In this document: piece by piece, positions 48,801 to 61,299 of the stretch
How positions within the stretch are numbered: the first letter of the stretch is position 1
How the letters are laid out: every line of letters begins with the position of its first letter
DNA from: Gordionus sp. m RMFG-2023
Lineage: Eukaryota; Nematomorpha; Gordioida; Chordodea; Parachordodidae
Length of the DNA stretch: 64,000 bases
NCBI RefSeq assembly: GCF_954871325.1
Contig: NC_088777.1
Coordinates: forward strand, 32,031,366-32,095,365
Direction: 5' to 3'
Position numbers and translations under genes: made by a program
Notes under the pieces: model-generated
What the model was told of the DNA's origin: nothing
The model's input: only the letters and a program-made list of their open reading frames with translations
Database searches by the model: none

Positions 48801-51800
48801 GTTTTTAAATAATAAGGAACTAAAGGTATGTTGCATGACGGACTCTTTCTTGTTAGAAGATATCAATGTGGAAAATGTGATAAGTAGAACCTTTTCCGAT
48901 GTGATAAGAATAAAACTAGAACCAGCATGGGATCAATTAAACTCCAAGACCCAGAATTTAATTCTTTCCCTTAAAACTCTTCGACATTTATTGATGTAAA
49001 TATTTTTTTAAAAATTATTGATTACCTTAAGATTGGAACTGAAATAGAGAACTGTTATAATTTTTCGAACCTAAACTGTTAGAAATGCTACCCTAATAAA
49101 AATTTGAGAATCGGTTTGAACATTCAGTGCAAGTTAGCTAATTGAGTTCTGCAAATTAAACAGAACCCGATCAGAAATCGGGCCTAAGATTGCAAATAAA
49201 AATTTTTGGGCTTAAATTAAAAAAATTTGAGCTTGGTCTTTGAAAATTGGGTCTGGTTTTTTATAACAATTTTTGCAAGTTAAATAATTTTTCTATCAAA
49301 TCTGCACAATACATTTTTTTTAAAATTAATGATTCATGCATGATTAATTTTATTTGCATAAAGAATAAACATATATAGAAATGTATCTAATAAAAAAGTC
49401 ATCACAACATTAGATATATTATTACTATTGTATATTTACGGCTCAATAATATTAATGATTTGGTGATGATTATTCATAAGTTTACCTAATCATACTTTAT
49501 GTGTTTTAAATATTTCATATTAGGTATATTTGTATGTGCAATATTAATAAAATAAACATTATTTTCCTTATCTATCCGGTTTATTGATGAAGGTGCTTCT
49601 TTATACATTATTCTAATAAGTTTATATGCTAAAGCGTTCAAACCCATTTTTACAGGTTCAATCTCATGCAATATTATTACTTTTTATGAACAGAACGTGA
49701 ATTCCTGAACAGAACCGTTTGCCTACCATTTGGATCATGATATTTAAAAAAATTCAATGATCAACTCATTTTAAAAAGTACTCTTTTCCACTTTCTTAAA
49801 CTTAAAGTCTGAAAGAATCCTTTTAGACATCTCTCTCTGTTGTCTGAGAATGATCTTTTTGTTATGATCTTCTTTCCTTTTAATTTTGAACATTATGACT
49901 TGTGATTTAGCACTTAATTACACATTTATTATATTTTTTTAAATAGCAGATGAAACATATTATTTAGAAAAAGAGAAACTATAGTATATATAAAATATAT
50001 AAACTAAAAATATAGAATTAATTATAAAGTAACCAGGACCATAAGAAAAAAATGAAAGGCCAGAATTCCAAAGAAAAATCTCCACAAACAATTTTATTTA
50101 AATGCTAGTGCCGTAGACGTTACTTAAAAAGTAACGACTACTGTCCTAGTATTTGTAAAAATTTACAATATATTTTTTATAGATGTCAATCAATAATATT
50201 GCTTATTTTTGATTGGTAGGAAATTAAACAAAGTGTTATAAAAAATATGGGCACGAGGCATTCACCAGCAAAACTAAGTTATAATAAAAAAATTTTTTTT
50301 TAACTAACTTAATTAATTATTTGTATAAAGTTTTTATTAAATGGAAACGCAATCGAAATTGATTGAGATGACATCTCATTATATCCAGATTACATTAATC
50401 TCCAAGTGTGTAGGCATGCAATTCAACACCACATATCCCCAACCAGTTATTCAAAAGGAGATAGCCTCTAATGTGATCAAAAAACGACGATGTTTGATTT
50501 GCAATGCCGATGATCATTTGGTACAACAATGTAAGGTTTATTCTAAAAGAAGTGGGCTACAATCAAATAATAGATACGATACAAAACCCCTGACAAAAAG
50601 GTTAATTCGATCATTTGAAGACAGATATGCTCAACCATGAGATAAAGGAAAAACAGTCATGACAACGGAAGTTGAAGACGATCCATCAATTCATGGGGTG
50701 CTAATGACAAATATTAAATGCCAAATTGATATGTTCGGTTCAACCTATGGTCAACCTGGAGGTAAATGATATCGGTATGATGACGTCTACTGCAACCGTC
50801 AATCAATTCTGTTCAATTCAACCGATGGGCAATTTGAATGTTTGCGAGATAAGCATTTATATTTTTTTTGGTTAATATTTTTGGGCATATTTTGACAATG
50901 ATCTAAAAATTATAATTTGATACCGTTAAATGGCGTCTGCTGATAATGTCAATTTATGAAAAATGGGTGATGAATAAAAAAAAAATTTTTTTTTAAATTA
51001 TTTGATTATGAAATATAATAAATGATATATGTACATATAGATCATAATTTTTATTATAACTTAGTTTTGCTAGTGAATGTCTCGTGCCCATAAAAGGGTG
51101 GCATGTCCTAGTTTTTGTAAAATTTACAATATTTTATAGATGTCAATCAATAATATATTGTGTATTGTTGATTGGTAGGAGAGATTAAACAAAGTGTTAT
51201 AATAAATAAAAAATAATAAAAAAAATTTTCACTTATAATATTTTTATAAGATATTATTCATTCGAAAGAATTGTGATTATTATTCCGATTGATATAGTGA
51301 ATGGGCCACACCATTGATTCCAGTAAAAATTATAATGGAAAGTTGCTGATTTTCAAGTTATTTTAATCCAGGGTTGTGGAAGTTAAATATCCATTGCCTA
51401 GAATTTAGGAAATTTTGCCAATTTAAAAGGTGCAAAATATTTTTCCAAAATTGATTTTTCTTCTGCATATTTACAGTTACATTAAAAGAAGGAAATTCAT
51501 AAATTGTTTACGATAACGACTCATATAGGATTATTTGCCTTTTGTAGGTCACCGTTTGGATTAAGTATGTCAGGCTGATTTTTCAGCGTACTATGGCATC
51601 AGTTTTCCAGGGCCTAGAAGGAGTTTTTTATTATATGTATGATGTGTTAATTACTGGTGTAACATCGGAACAACATAATCAACGTTTGGAAGAAGTTTTC
51701 AAAAGAATTCGTGATAAAGGTCTGAGGGTCAGCAGAGAAAAAGGTGTTCTTTGGGTAACAGAACTCTATTTAGGACATTAAATTTTTATCCAATGATTAC

Positions 51801-54800
51801 ACCTGCAATCATATAGTCAGTTTATTATTTAACATTTCGACACAATTTATGGCCACATGTCTCATTTTTTTACACTTAAAACACAAACGAGAATCATCAT
51901 AATCTAATTGTACCCGAAATTTTTCTCACATTAGAATTTTCCATCGTTTTCTTAACGGAAAACCCCCACGGAAATTTTGTTCTTTGACCATACAAGTTCC
52001 AACCTTGTGTCCTTTATAACCACAAAGGTTACATATTTTATTATTTAAAATATTATTTTTAACACTAAAATTTTCACTAAATGTTCTGTCCCTTGAAACC
52101 CCATTTTTTTCATTTGGACCATTTTTGCCACATATCTGGCCTTTATCACAATTATTATTCATATTCATCCATTTATATACATCCTGATATATAACTTTGA
52201 TTATATCTTTCATTTTAATTCTCGGAGGATAACCACCGATCTCTCAACACATTCCGGACGATCACACTGATTATCCTTTAAGATTTTAACCACTTCTGGT
52301 TCATTATTCTTGATTTCATTTAAACTAATTTTCTGTGTCTAATATTTTTTTCAAATAATTTTCGGATGCCACAGAATTTAATTTTTTATATATTTTTTAT
52401 TTATTTCATTTTTTTTTCGGCTTATATTTATCAAATTTTTCAACGCTATGTAAACTTTTTATTAAGAACTTAATAACAAAAATTCTTATAAATGCAACCC
52501 TTATCAAACATACTAGGTTCAATATCAAACTTAAACAAATAATCCATTCCATATTTTATTTTATACAAATTACAATTTTTATTTTTAAATAAATATAAAT
52601 TAAAACCGCAATAAATTAGAATAAGAATCCACTGGTCATGAGCACCAATTTTTTAGAGCTCAACTTAAACCTCAACTTTCTTATTACAATTAATTAAAAA
52701 TAAATAAAATAAATTGAAATCTTTAATTTCTTAAAACTCAATTACCTTACTATAATTCTTTAAAAAAATTTTTTCCGGTCATGGGTTACTTTATTTGAAT
52801 ATTTATTGATAGTTGAAAAAATCATTATATTTTGTTTTATTTTCAATATTTAAATCACAATTCCTTCAAATGAATAATATCTTATGAGAAATATTATGTC
52901 AAAAAAAAATTATTATTATTTTATTTATTAACACTTTGTTTAGTCTCCTACCAATCAACAATATGCAATATTATTGATTGACATCTATAAAAAAAATATT
53001 GTAAATTTTAAAAATACTAGGACAATATTTTGTATTACTTTGTAAAATAATATAAGATAGTTACATGTACAAGTAACACGTTACCATGAAAAAAAAATCA
53101 CAATTTTTACCCGTTTTATTTAATACACAAATTGAAAGATGAACTTTCTACCTAAGGTAAAAGGTTAAAGTTCATCAATTTTAAATGATAATATAAGCTT
53201 ACTTATTTGTCTTGTTGTTCAATTGATTTCGATATTTCTATTTTTGCTTTTGCGTTTTTACAACTTGTTAGTTAATTATTATTGTTTTTGATATTTGAAT
53301 CTTTTTATTTAAGCTTTTTTTTCACTTCGTCTTGAAGAATGCACATTTATTTTAAACCTTTGCATGTTTTTTTCTTCAGATTTTGACAATACTGTCAGGG
53401 GCGGATTGGCCATAAGACCCGATGGGCATTTTGCCCATGAGGCCGCGAGAAAATGTCAATTTTTGAGGCCGATCAGAGGAAAATATCAAAATAGAGGCCG
53501 ATTAGAAAAAAATTATTATTATGTTCACATTATTTTCTCTTATCATTTATTTATTTTTAATGATATCTCTATGATTTGAATATCACATTCCTTGAGAGTT
53601 GTCATGTTGTTTACTCTATTTTAATACATAATATATCAATGGCGTCGCTTGACGCTACACATCATTACCACGTTCTTTTCTTTGTTTTTTTTTCAAATGA
53701 AGTGAAAACGCTTCCGTTTGAGTAGAGTGAAAGCTAAGTTTTGATTAATTTATTATATTATATTTTTATACATTGATTTATTATAGAAATTGTTTTAATT
53801 CATTGAAATCAAATAAAATCCAGGTCGGTGAATCAGATAAAAGGATGGATGCTTGGGTGAAACAGAATAATTTATCTGGCCAAAATAAGTTGAGAAGGCT
53901 GCAAAAAATAGGTGAGATAAGATGGTGGGCACGTGAAAAGCTCTTAGATGGATGTATGGTAAAGAGAGCTTGCTCCCAATAACGTAAAGTCACTTCAATT
54001 TATAATAGATAATAAATAATTTGAGACAAAATCTTCATAATTTATGTAAATTTAAGACTCTAAGTAGCTATAATTATTTTAAAATAATGGGGCCACTGTC
54101 ATATTTTCAAACTCAAAAATTAGGTACTTTGTCAGCATGGAAAATGAAAGAAGATGCTAAATCTTCTGTATCATCGATTATTACATAGATTCAAAAGAAA
54201 GCAATAAAATGGCTGCTAATTTAAATGAAACATTTTCATATTTATAGCTCCTGGAGAGTATCTGAGTACAAAACGCTCTGTAAAAAGATCGAATAGGACG
54301 AGCGAAGAGAATATATAGTGACAAATGCCAAGATGAACGTCCTCAATGACCTTTATAGGTTCGAACTATTTCGTCCTATAATTGATCAAGTTATAAACAG
54401 CTTGTCGGAACTACTTTCTGCGAATTGATAGCTTATTTTGAATGTGCAATATTTGTATCCAAGACATTTTGATGAAATAAATAGTAAAGGTATTTCTGCA
54501 AAGGCCTTGGAAAAACTGGGACAGTGTTAAATTTCATAACGAATTATGTTCATTTGCCAGTGTATTCAAAGATTTGGTAGCAGAATTAAATGAAACGGAC
54601 GATGATATCGCATGTACAAGTTAGGAGTCAAACGAAGAAGATGGAATATTACAATATGATAATAAATCAGAGTGTGATAATAAATGTAACAAGTGTTTAA
54701 TATGCGTGTATGAAATTCTTAAAAGATACAATATGCATACAAGTGACACTAATTTATTTTTGGCATATGAATACATTTTAACTTTATCATTTACGCAGGT

Positions 54801-57800
54801 TAATTGCGAGAAAGCATTTAGTAAATTAAAAATTATAAAAATAAGCTGAGAGCTAATTTTGACCAAGAAAAATTACAAGCGTTTTTAATGATGTCAGTTG
54901 AACGAGAACTATTAGCGTAGATTGAACTAGAAGATATTCCTTTATATTTGCGCAAAGGTTCAAAGTTAATGAGAGATTTACTAACGTAAAAATTATATAT
55001 TTTCTTAATTCTTATTAGAATCTTATTAATATTATTTACGATATGATCGGTGCCGGATTTTATAAAAGTGCAGCAATTTTATTCTCTAATATTGTATAAC
55101 TGCAATAATTTTATATTTATAATTAATTGATTTAATATATTGAGTTTGCATTTTTTTTATACATAACATGTGATGTATGATTTGATTTTATAGTGCAATA
55201 TCGTTGTAAATCTAATATAAAATATATATTTTCAATGAATAATATTTTATATAAATGAATATGATTTTAGATGTGCATTTTTTAAAAATAAAATATATGA
55301 TTATCGTATAATACTATTCTTTTTTTTACTAAAAATGTAAAACGTTTGAACTTATTTTCAAAAAATAAGAAGTAATAAAAATCATGTAAATCAAAGAAGG
55401 CATTTAAGGAAACCCGGTCGAAAACCGGGCAAAAACGGGCCAGCCCGCAAAATGGGGATATGGGGGCGAAACCCTCATATAAATCAGGCCGCTATAAAAA
55501 ATTCCCTCGCCAGTCTGCCCCTGATATTGCTTGAACTAATTAATCTTTTTTTGTCAGGGTAATCGTTTATATCTTTTGACAAATCATTTTGTGGTGATCA
55601 GAAATTTATTCTTTAAAACATTTCTAAGCACAAATTATTTTGAACATATAATATTATATTTAAGGTATCGATTTCATAATATCTCATAAAATTAAAATTG
55701 TCTTTACTAGGATTAAAATATAAAGTAACGAGTGACGTAAAAAGTAAAATGCTACCTAACTTCATTGCTTGTTTTCCGTTAAGATAGCGACCGTTAATAC
55801 GTCAAGTTTTATGCATTTTGTTATAATTAGAAAATGAGCGAGATAAATATATATAAAATCATTAACAGCAATTTATTTATCCAAATATACTATAATCATA
55901 TATAGTATAATATGCTGAATATTTCTTAATTCATTTAAAATTGATAAGATATTAAAATAATAAGTATTAAGGGTTTGGATAAAAGTAATATTGGCATTAT
56001 ATAGACGAATTATGCAAATTTTCATAAAAAAAATTATTTCATTGGTGCCCCCCCCCCTTTAGTTATATTTCTGGTTATGATATAATAAAAAATAATAATT
56101 GAAAAGTAAAATACCAATTTTACAGTATAATTATACACTAAAAACTCCATTTTTCTGAAATAAAATAAAAATGAAAATCAAAAATATAATTATAAATTTT
56201 GAATCCTAGCTTCAAATTTTTACAAAAGTATTGGTTAAACAATAACAAAACATTATATTATTAAAATTGGTTTTTTTTACATTTTTACATTTTAACATTT
56301 GAAATTAGTTATTGTATTTAACTTAATTCGTGCCTTTTTCTACATTTTTTTATTATCTTTCAAAAAAAATTTCCCCTTCCAAGCAATTTGTACAGACTTG
56401 ATAGCTCTACTTTTTTTATCCAGTTTCAAAGTCGAAGAAAGGAATGTCTAAGTGGGAATTCTCCCGTTAGCAAATGCGACTCCCAATGGATGCTAGAACC
56501 TGCGGCAGAGTTACTATATTTAAAGGCTAAAAATAGGGCCGAAAATGGTTTTTATTTATTTTTTTCTTTATAATATATTAATGTATAACCATATTATAAC
56601 CACTTCTAATAGGAACCTAAATCAAAAGAAAAATAGGAATTATGAACGAGAAAGTTATAATGTCATAAAATATACTTTAATAATTAACTTAATATATCAA
56701 ATAGATTTATTTTTACTGGTGCATGTAATTTTTTTAATGAAACGCCTTTGAAGAGAAATCTTTTCTCCTATAAGTGTTTATCCATTTTATGAATCTTTCT
56801 TGATTTTGAGCATTCCTCTCATTTCCAAATTTTTTGTAATTACCTTAAATTATTATACAATGATTTAGTAAAAGAATTAATATATTACAAAATAAGTTAC
56901 TTTGTAGAAAAGGGTCTATTAGAATTTGGTATGAACAGCCCCCTTTTATGTATTCTCATTGTTATAAAAACGGAGTTTTTAGAGTCCTTGTTTTACATGG
57001 GATAATATATCTATTAATTTTTATTATCATACAGGTACCAATCACAAAATATCTGGAGAAAACCCTAAACTAAACGTTTTGGTCCAAATTTTGAACAAAT
57101 TAAAAGGGCCGTCATTTATAGGACATAGAGAAGAAGATTTAGAGAGAGGAAACGAAGATCAAGAAATTCAACCGAGTGTATCACTAGAGAAAAAAATGAT
57201 TTTAATATTAGTGAAAGATGAAATTATATTAGAACAAATCAGGACTCGCTTAAGTAGACCCATTTGTCAAGGTTTATTATTTGGGGAGGGAATATAATGA
57301 TAGAAAATAAATAAATAACGATACTAATCACTTAGTAATTGCAAAAATTAGTTATATATTTGTAATCGATTACTTGCTTAATAATTGTGAATTGTAATTA
57401 GGAATCTAATTACAATTGTAATCTATTATTGCGTAACCTTATAGTAGTTTATACTATATTAATTAAAGTTTTCTAAAACAGATAAAATGTTACAAGTTTC
57501 TTTTATTTAATTTGGAATAAATCAAAGTTGCAATTTAATTTAATTTAATTTATTTTTGAAATTTTACATCTTTTATCAAACTAAAAAATAAGGCTTCTAT
57601 AACAATTTTCATATTAATATATAAAACAATCAATCTACACAATTTATATAAAAAAAATCAATTTATATAAACATAAAAAAAACAATTTAAAGGTTAGTAT
57701 TAATCGGTCATATCAACATTAATATATAATATTGTTTTCACTTAACAGTTGTTTATACTATATTAATTAATATTATATATAAATTTTATATGAATGTAAT

Positions 57801-58149
57801 TTGACCACCTAAAAACATGATTATCTCCTTTCATTAAAAAAGATCCACCTACTCTCAATGTATCTTTTTTATGAGTATAAATATATATTTTCCATAAAGT
57901 TAAATTTGTAACCTTAACTACTTGACTAGTTCCTTGTAAATATTAAACCTTAATATGATTATTATAACTTCGCCTGGTGGATTTAAATGGTTTGACGATC
58001 TAAAATGGTTCACAATTTAATTTATCTAATTTTAAAAACTGTTTTTGAAAGACGATACTAATACCACAAACGAAAACGTAGACGAATTCGAAATAACGGA
58101 AAATGTTCCCAAGACTAATGATAAGCAACGATTCACAAAAAAACGCAAG
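42732..58149 (+). CDS. ERCC4: ERCC4/XPF DNA repair endonuclease subunit, N-terminal part, seven exons found
   Basis: With ERCC1 this protein cuts the 5' side of bulky DNA lesions in nucleotide excision repair and also acts on crosslinks. The exons are 42732-42808, 42852-43031, 43079-43521, 48857-48995, 56396-56547, 57035-57271 and 58052-58149. All but one junction keep phase (2, 2, 1, then a gap, 1, 1); the exons on either side of the gap, 48995 and 56396, are both phase 2. Landmarks against human XPF from memory: LLEYESQLFLD, VEYFIDKLKEDGE, SITGILVYNAHKIAGKCQE, FIKAFSD, LHLWPRFH, LDSST, GENPKLNVLVQILN. An exon equal to about 30 residues (human [20 protein letters not shown] region) is missing between 48995 and 56396. 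What is present is the inactive SF2 helicase-like domain and the start of the linker; the ERKxxxD nuclease and helix-hairpin-helix parts lie to the right of the window or were not found. Confidence 0.9.
42852..43031 (+). CDS. ERCC4: ERCC4 exon 2
   Basis: GLGINRIFLNFLKLYLDHEN, then LVIILNSSHLDVEYFIDKLK, as in human GLGADRLLYHFLQLH and VVVLNTQPAEEEYFINQLK. The donor GTTTAAT was chosen because splicing there to 43079 gives QKRSAIYLEGGVLF, the same length as human NSRYEVYTQGGVIF. The intron is 47 nt. Confidence 0.9.
43079..43521 (+). CDS. ERCC4: ERCC4 exon 3
   Basis: The largest exon, with TRIFIVDMLTEI, ITGILVYNAHKI, NKIGFIKAFSDV, LFLRHLHLWPRFH and ENHKPNVIEIQI, all conserved XPF blocks. The donor GTGATATG was preferred to GTAAGG 13 bases downstream, because the latter would create a stop when joined to exon 4. 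Confidence 0.92.
44095..46061 (-). mobile_element. hAT element, internally deleted (GGCCCGG family)
   Basis: An element of 1967 bp with a perfect 8-bp duplication GCTTTTAA at 44087-44094 and 46062-46069. The terminal repeats are CAGAGACCTGCAG and its inverse. GGCCCGGCCCGGAT-like repeats at both ends (44125-44330 and 45905-46045) alternate with AAAAATTTTTT. Only the C-terminal third of the transposase remains. Confidence 0.93.
44978..45399 (-). pseudogene. hAT transposase C-terminal region
   Basis: Two adjoining minus-strand frames. 45399-45199 is an acidic linker, and 45184-44978 is the complete dimerisation block: NNLLEWWAAHQSEFPILAKL, VLAIPASSASCERNFSTTGR, MLLFLHDN. They are offset by a slip in the A-run near 45200, apparently the only break. 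All conserved residues of the block (WW, PASSASCER, FS, G) are present, so decay is slight. The N-terminal two thirds were lost by deletion. Confidence 0.85.
47440..48500. mobile_element. Possible CAGTGGCGT-family hAT element
   Basis: The right end near 48470-48500, C-run plus TTGTCTACGCCACTG, is the same terminus as at 33270-33297. A left end CAGAGGGATATCCAG near 47445 could be the partner, but no target duplication supports it. Another family end (AGGGGTGTACCGAT with ATCGGCCGAT repeats) lies at 48385-48470. Confidence 0.35.
48385..48470. mobile_element. Left end of an ATCGGCCGAT-family hAT element
   Basis: AGGGGTGTACCGAT followed by GGAGGCCGATCCGATA and ATATCGGCCGATTACCGATC is the inverse of the right end at 15100-15187. 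Only the end remains. Confidence 0.6.
48857..48995 (+). CDS. ERCC4: ERCC4 exon 4
   Basis: EDINVENVISRTFSDVIRIK then LEPAWDQLNSKTQNLILSLK and LRHLL, matching human [39 protein letters not shown] and LRTLL. It is joined across a 5.3-kb intron filled with satellite and transposon DNA. The donor is GTAAAT in phase 2. Confidence 0.9.
49000..50100. other. ERCC4 intron, mostly unannotated
   Basis: I looked here for the missing ERCC4 exon and found no convincing match. A minus-strand open frame at 49486-49671 (EIEPVKMGLNALAYKLIRIM) is unassigned. Confidence 0.4.
50100..53030. mobile_element. Gypsy-like retroelement fossils, rearranged
   Basis: The parts seen are a gag-like segment with a zinc knuckle on the plus strand (50341-50640), a reverse transcriptase segment of Ty3/gypsy type on the plus strand (about 51590-51780), and a second gag-like segment with two zinc knuckles on the minus strand (about 52213-51800). 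A sequence of about 105 bp occurs three times, direct at 50145-50250 and 51107-51215 and inverted at 52922-53030. An inverted repeat of about 45 bp (TGGGCACGAGGCATTCACCA type) bounds 50249-51097. The whole is broken in many places and mixes orientations, so at least two old insertions are involved. Confidence 0.6.
50249..51097. mobile_element. Inverted-repeat-bounded block with TA flanks
   Basis: The left end TGGGCACGAGGCATTCACCA pairs with an inverse right end over about 45 bp, and each end is directly flanked by TA, as after Tc1/mariner-type insertion. The inside holds a gag-like fossil and no recognisable DDE transposase. TG at the start and CA at the end would also suit retroelement termini. 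Confidence 0.55.
53396..55523 (+). mobile_element. hAT element (CAGGGGCGGA family), decayed
   Basis: The left end CAGGGGCGGATTGGCCA and the right end are inverses (CAGGGGCAGACTGGCGAGGG). The flanks AATACTGT and ATATTGCT are too different to be called a duplication. Transposase remains are on the plus strand: KRMDAWVKQNNLSGQNKLRR and LQKIGEIRWWAREKLLDGC (53840-53960), CLICVYEILKRYNMHTSDTN (54690-54750), SFTQVNCEKAFSKLKIIK (54788-54840) and after a frame change LRANFDQEKLQAFLMMSVER (54845-54910). This is the TTF-finger type of hAT transposase. Several breaks show it is dead. Confidence 0.8.
56396..56547 (+). CDS. ERCC4: ERCC4 exon (after the missing one)
   Basis: LDSSTFFIQFQSRRKECLSG corresponds to human [20 protein letters not shown]. 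The acceptor is TTTGTACAG in phase 2, equal to the phase left open at exon 4. The donor GTTTTTA in phase 1 fits the next exon. Confidence 0.83.
57035..57271 (+). CDS. ERCC4: ERCC4 exon with the second helicase-like segment
   Basis: SGENPKLNVLVQILNKLKGP matches human LEENPKWEALTEVLKEIE, and KKMILILVKDEIILEQIRTR matches GQVLICASDDRTCSQLRDY. The acceptor is CATACAG. The donor is GTTTATT after TGTCAAG. Confidence 0.87.
57290..57960. mobile_element. Possible small hAT-like element with AATTACAATTGTAAT repeats
   Basis: GTAATCGATTAC, GTAATTAGGAATCTAATTAC and AATTGTAATC palindromes at 57360-57430 look like a subterminal region. TAGTTTATACTATATTAATT recurs at 57448 and 57750. The far end is not clear. 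It lies in the ERCC4 intron between 57271 and 58052. Confidence 0.35.
58052..58149 (+). CDS. ERCC4: ERCC4 linker exon
   Basis: An acidic then basic stretch, DDTNTTNENVDEFEITENVP through RFTKKRK, is in phase with the previous exon. Human XPF has a disordered, Lys-rich linker with KKKRK at this place. Without conserved motifs, phase and position are the only support. Confidence 0.65.
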
Positions 58150-59281
58150 GTTAGAATTATGGATTATACTTATTTTTTAAAAATAAATAAATATATTATG
58201 GGATTTATTTCTGGAAAACTCCTCTGCGATTTCAAAGGTTTAATAAAAAGTTATATATCATTAATCCAAAGGATCACCTGTACCACTTTTTAGCTTATGC
58301 CCAGGCGAAGGATAAGTCCAATGCCACCGATATTCAACTTTTTTAATTTAGTGTTTTAAAAAAAATCCAAATTTTTTAAACCTGGCCTAATGTAAAAATA
58401 AAAAGCCAAGCCTTAAATTATTTTTGTTATCATTAATTTATTTGAATAATTAATGATATTAATTAATAAAGGAAATTTATAAAGCATAACCTAAAGTTGG
58501 CATACAAATCAATTTTATTTTTTGTTAGTATTTTAAATAGTTTATTCGTTTTTGTTTTCGAATAAGACATTTTATTATACCGCATTTTACTATATTTTAC
58601 ATAAAAGTTTTAATTAATTTCAAAATTTTATTATAATAAATGATTTTAAAAGTTATTTTAATCCTCTAATTATTATTTTTTGTATAATAAATTCCTATAA
58701 AAATCATTTTCATATTGTTTTAAGGGATATGAAAAATATTTATAATTATTTATGCCCTATATAATATATTTATTCAACAGCTTCAATAATCACTCGAGTC
58801 ACTGACATCTTTAACCCTCACCTCCCTAAAATGATTTACCCCTAGAAAAATAATATTTACTCCTAACTGACATACTCACTATCATTGAAAATTTTAGTCT
58901 CCCAAATAATTATTACTGATACAATATAGATAATATATAACAATTTTATTAACATAGTAAATTTATTGTAAATTTATATATTTGTTTGAAAATTTAAATA
59001 TATTGCAAAATAAAAAAATATTTGACATTAAATCAAAAGAAATAAGAGGGTACATGAATAATTATGGTTTATCTAATATATATAATCTCCAAAATCAAAA
59101 CATGATCGTTTTCGTATCATCTTTATTAAAATTTAAGGAGACTATATAGTGTGATATTCATTTTTTGCCATTTACCAGCATCGAACCACTTCTTTTCAAA
59201 ATTACACGCTTTATGCCTGCACCTCCTATTAAATTTAAAATATTAATTATATATATTAATAAAACTCAATTGCCTGCCGTT
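58150..59281. other. AT-rich stretch without recognised gene
   Basis: This should be ERCC4 intron. No exon of the XPF central or nuclease region was recognised. Confidence 0.4.
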
Positions 59282-59879
59282 ATCGTAGCTAGGCCTAAAA
59301 CGAATTATTTGTTATTTGATATTCGATTCGTATTTTACAATACGAATAACACAATTATTCGATTCGAAATTTCGAATCGAATATGAATAATGAGGAAAAT
59401 TATTCGTATTATTCGAAATTATTTATATATAAATATTCGTAATTATTCGCAAATATTTTATTGCAAGTAAAATTAAAAGAAGTAATTAAATTTTCCTAGT
59501 GTTTATCATTTCGTTTTATTTTATTTCCTATTATCAAATATCAAATCATAACAAGTTATATTTGCTGAAAAAGTTTAATGGAAGAAAAGGAAAAGCTTCA
59601 AAGTAAAATATAATTATTTTATTTTGATTGTTTCTCTTTAATCATTTTTGATGTTATGAACAAGTCAAATTTTTATAGAGTGTGCCTCTTTCCCATATTC
59701 TCAAGCTCCTGGCAGATAAATAACTAAAATTTTTTGACTAGTTCTTATTATTTGATTAGGAAAATCCTTTTCCCATTCAGTAACCTTATTTTTGGCAAAT
59801 TTTAAAGACAATCTAATTCAGATAGTGCATTATAATATCTTCATCCTCTATTACATTGTCATAATCACCTCTAAAAATT

Positions 59880-60900
59880 ATATTAATAATTAAATAAAGG
59901 AAATTTATGCTACTAAAGTATTTTTATATATTAAATAAACTCTATAATGAAATACTTTCTAAAATTTTGTTATATTTTATATGCAAATATTTAAAATGTA
60001 GATATTTTAAATAGATTATAATTTTAAAAAGATTATAATTTTAAAAATTTTATTTTGTCATAAACACCTTCACCTCTAACTAATAAAATGATATTAATAA
60101 TAAAAATAAATACATGATTAAATAAAGGAAATTTATGCTACTAAAGTATTTTTAATAAATAAAATCTATAATGAAATACTTTATAAAATTTTGTTATATT
60201 TTATATGCAAATATTTAAAATGTAGATATTTTAAATAGATTATAATTTTAAAAATTTTATTTTGCCATAATCACCTTCACCTCTAATAAAATGATATTAA
60301 TAATAAAAATAAATACATGATTAAATAAAGGAAATTTATGCTACTTAAAGTATTTTTAATAAATAAAATCTATAATGAAATATTTTCTAAAATTTTGTTA
60401 TATTTTATATGCAAATATTTAAAATGTAGATATTTTATATAGATTATAATTTTAAAAATTTTATTTTGTCATAATCCCTTCACCTCTAATAAAATGATAT
60501 TAATAATAAAAATCAATACATTATTAAATAAAGGAAATTTATGCTACTAAAGTATTTTTAATAAATAAAATCTATAATGAAATATTTTCTAAAATTTTGT
60601 TATATATGTAAATATTTAAAATAAATTTTAAAATGTAAATATTTTATATAGATTATAATTTTAAAAATTTTATTTTGTCATAATCACCTTCACCTCTAAT
60701 AAAATGATATTAATAATAAAAATAAATACATGATTAAATAAAGGAAATTTATGCTACTAAAGTATTTTTATATAATAAATAAAATCTATAATGAAATACT
60801 CTCTAAAATTTGTTATATATTATGCAAATATTTAAAATAAATTTAAAAATGTAGATATTTTATATAGATTATTTTAAAATTTTTATTATAATTTAAAAAA
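59880..60900. repeat. Tandem array of about 205-bp units inside the hAT element
   Basis: Five units, each with AAATTTATGCTACTAAAGTA (59901, 60129, 60332, 60535, 60745), AATAAAATCTATAATGAAAT, TATGCAAATATTTAAAATGT and TTCACCTCTAATAAAATGAT. Spacing is 228, 203, 203 and 210 bp. Confidence 0.92.
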
Positions 60901-61299
60901 ATATATAAATAATACTGTATTTTGATTAAATTAGTATTTCCATAAATTTTAAGAATTAATACAAAAATTATAAAAATGTTATAACTAAGAATTTATTTTA
61001 CAAAAATAAATATTATTTAAAACTAATATTATCATATAGCTATTTTTGATTTGAATTTATAAAGAAAGGTCTAATTTTCTCTAAGGTTTTGCTAATTCAT
61101 AATAGGAATAAAAATGTAAATTAAAATAATTTTATTTTTTAAAAAAGACCCCCCCCCCCCATGCCTATGCCACTGTTTAATTAATTTACTGTTTTTTTCT
61201 TTCAGCTTCTAATGTGTCATTAATCTGGAATTTCAGGATGGTAAACTTGGATTTTATATGATATAATGTTAAAATATATTCAAAGATCAATTAGAAAAT

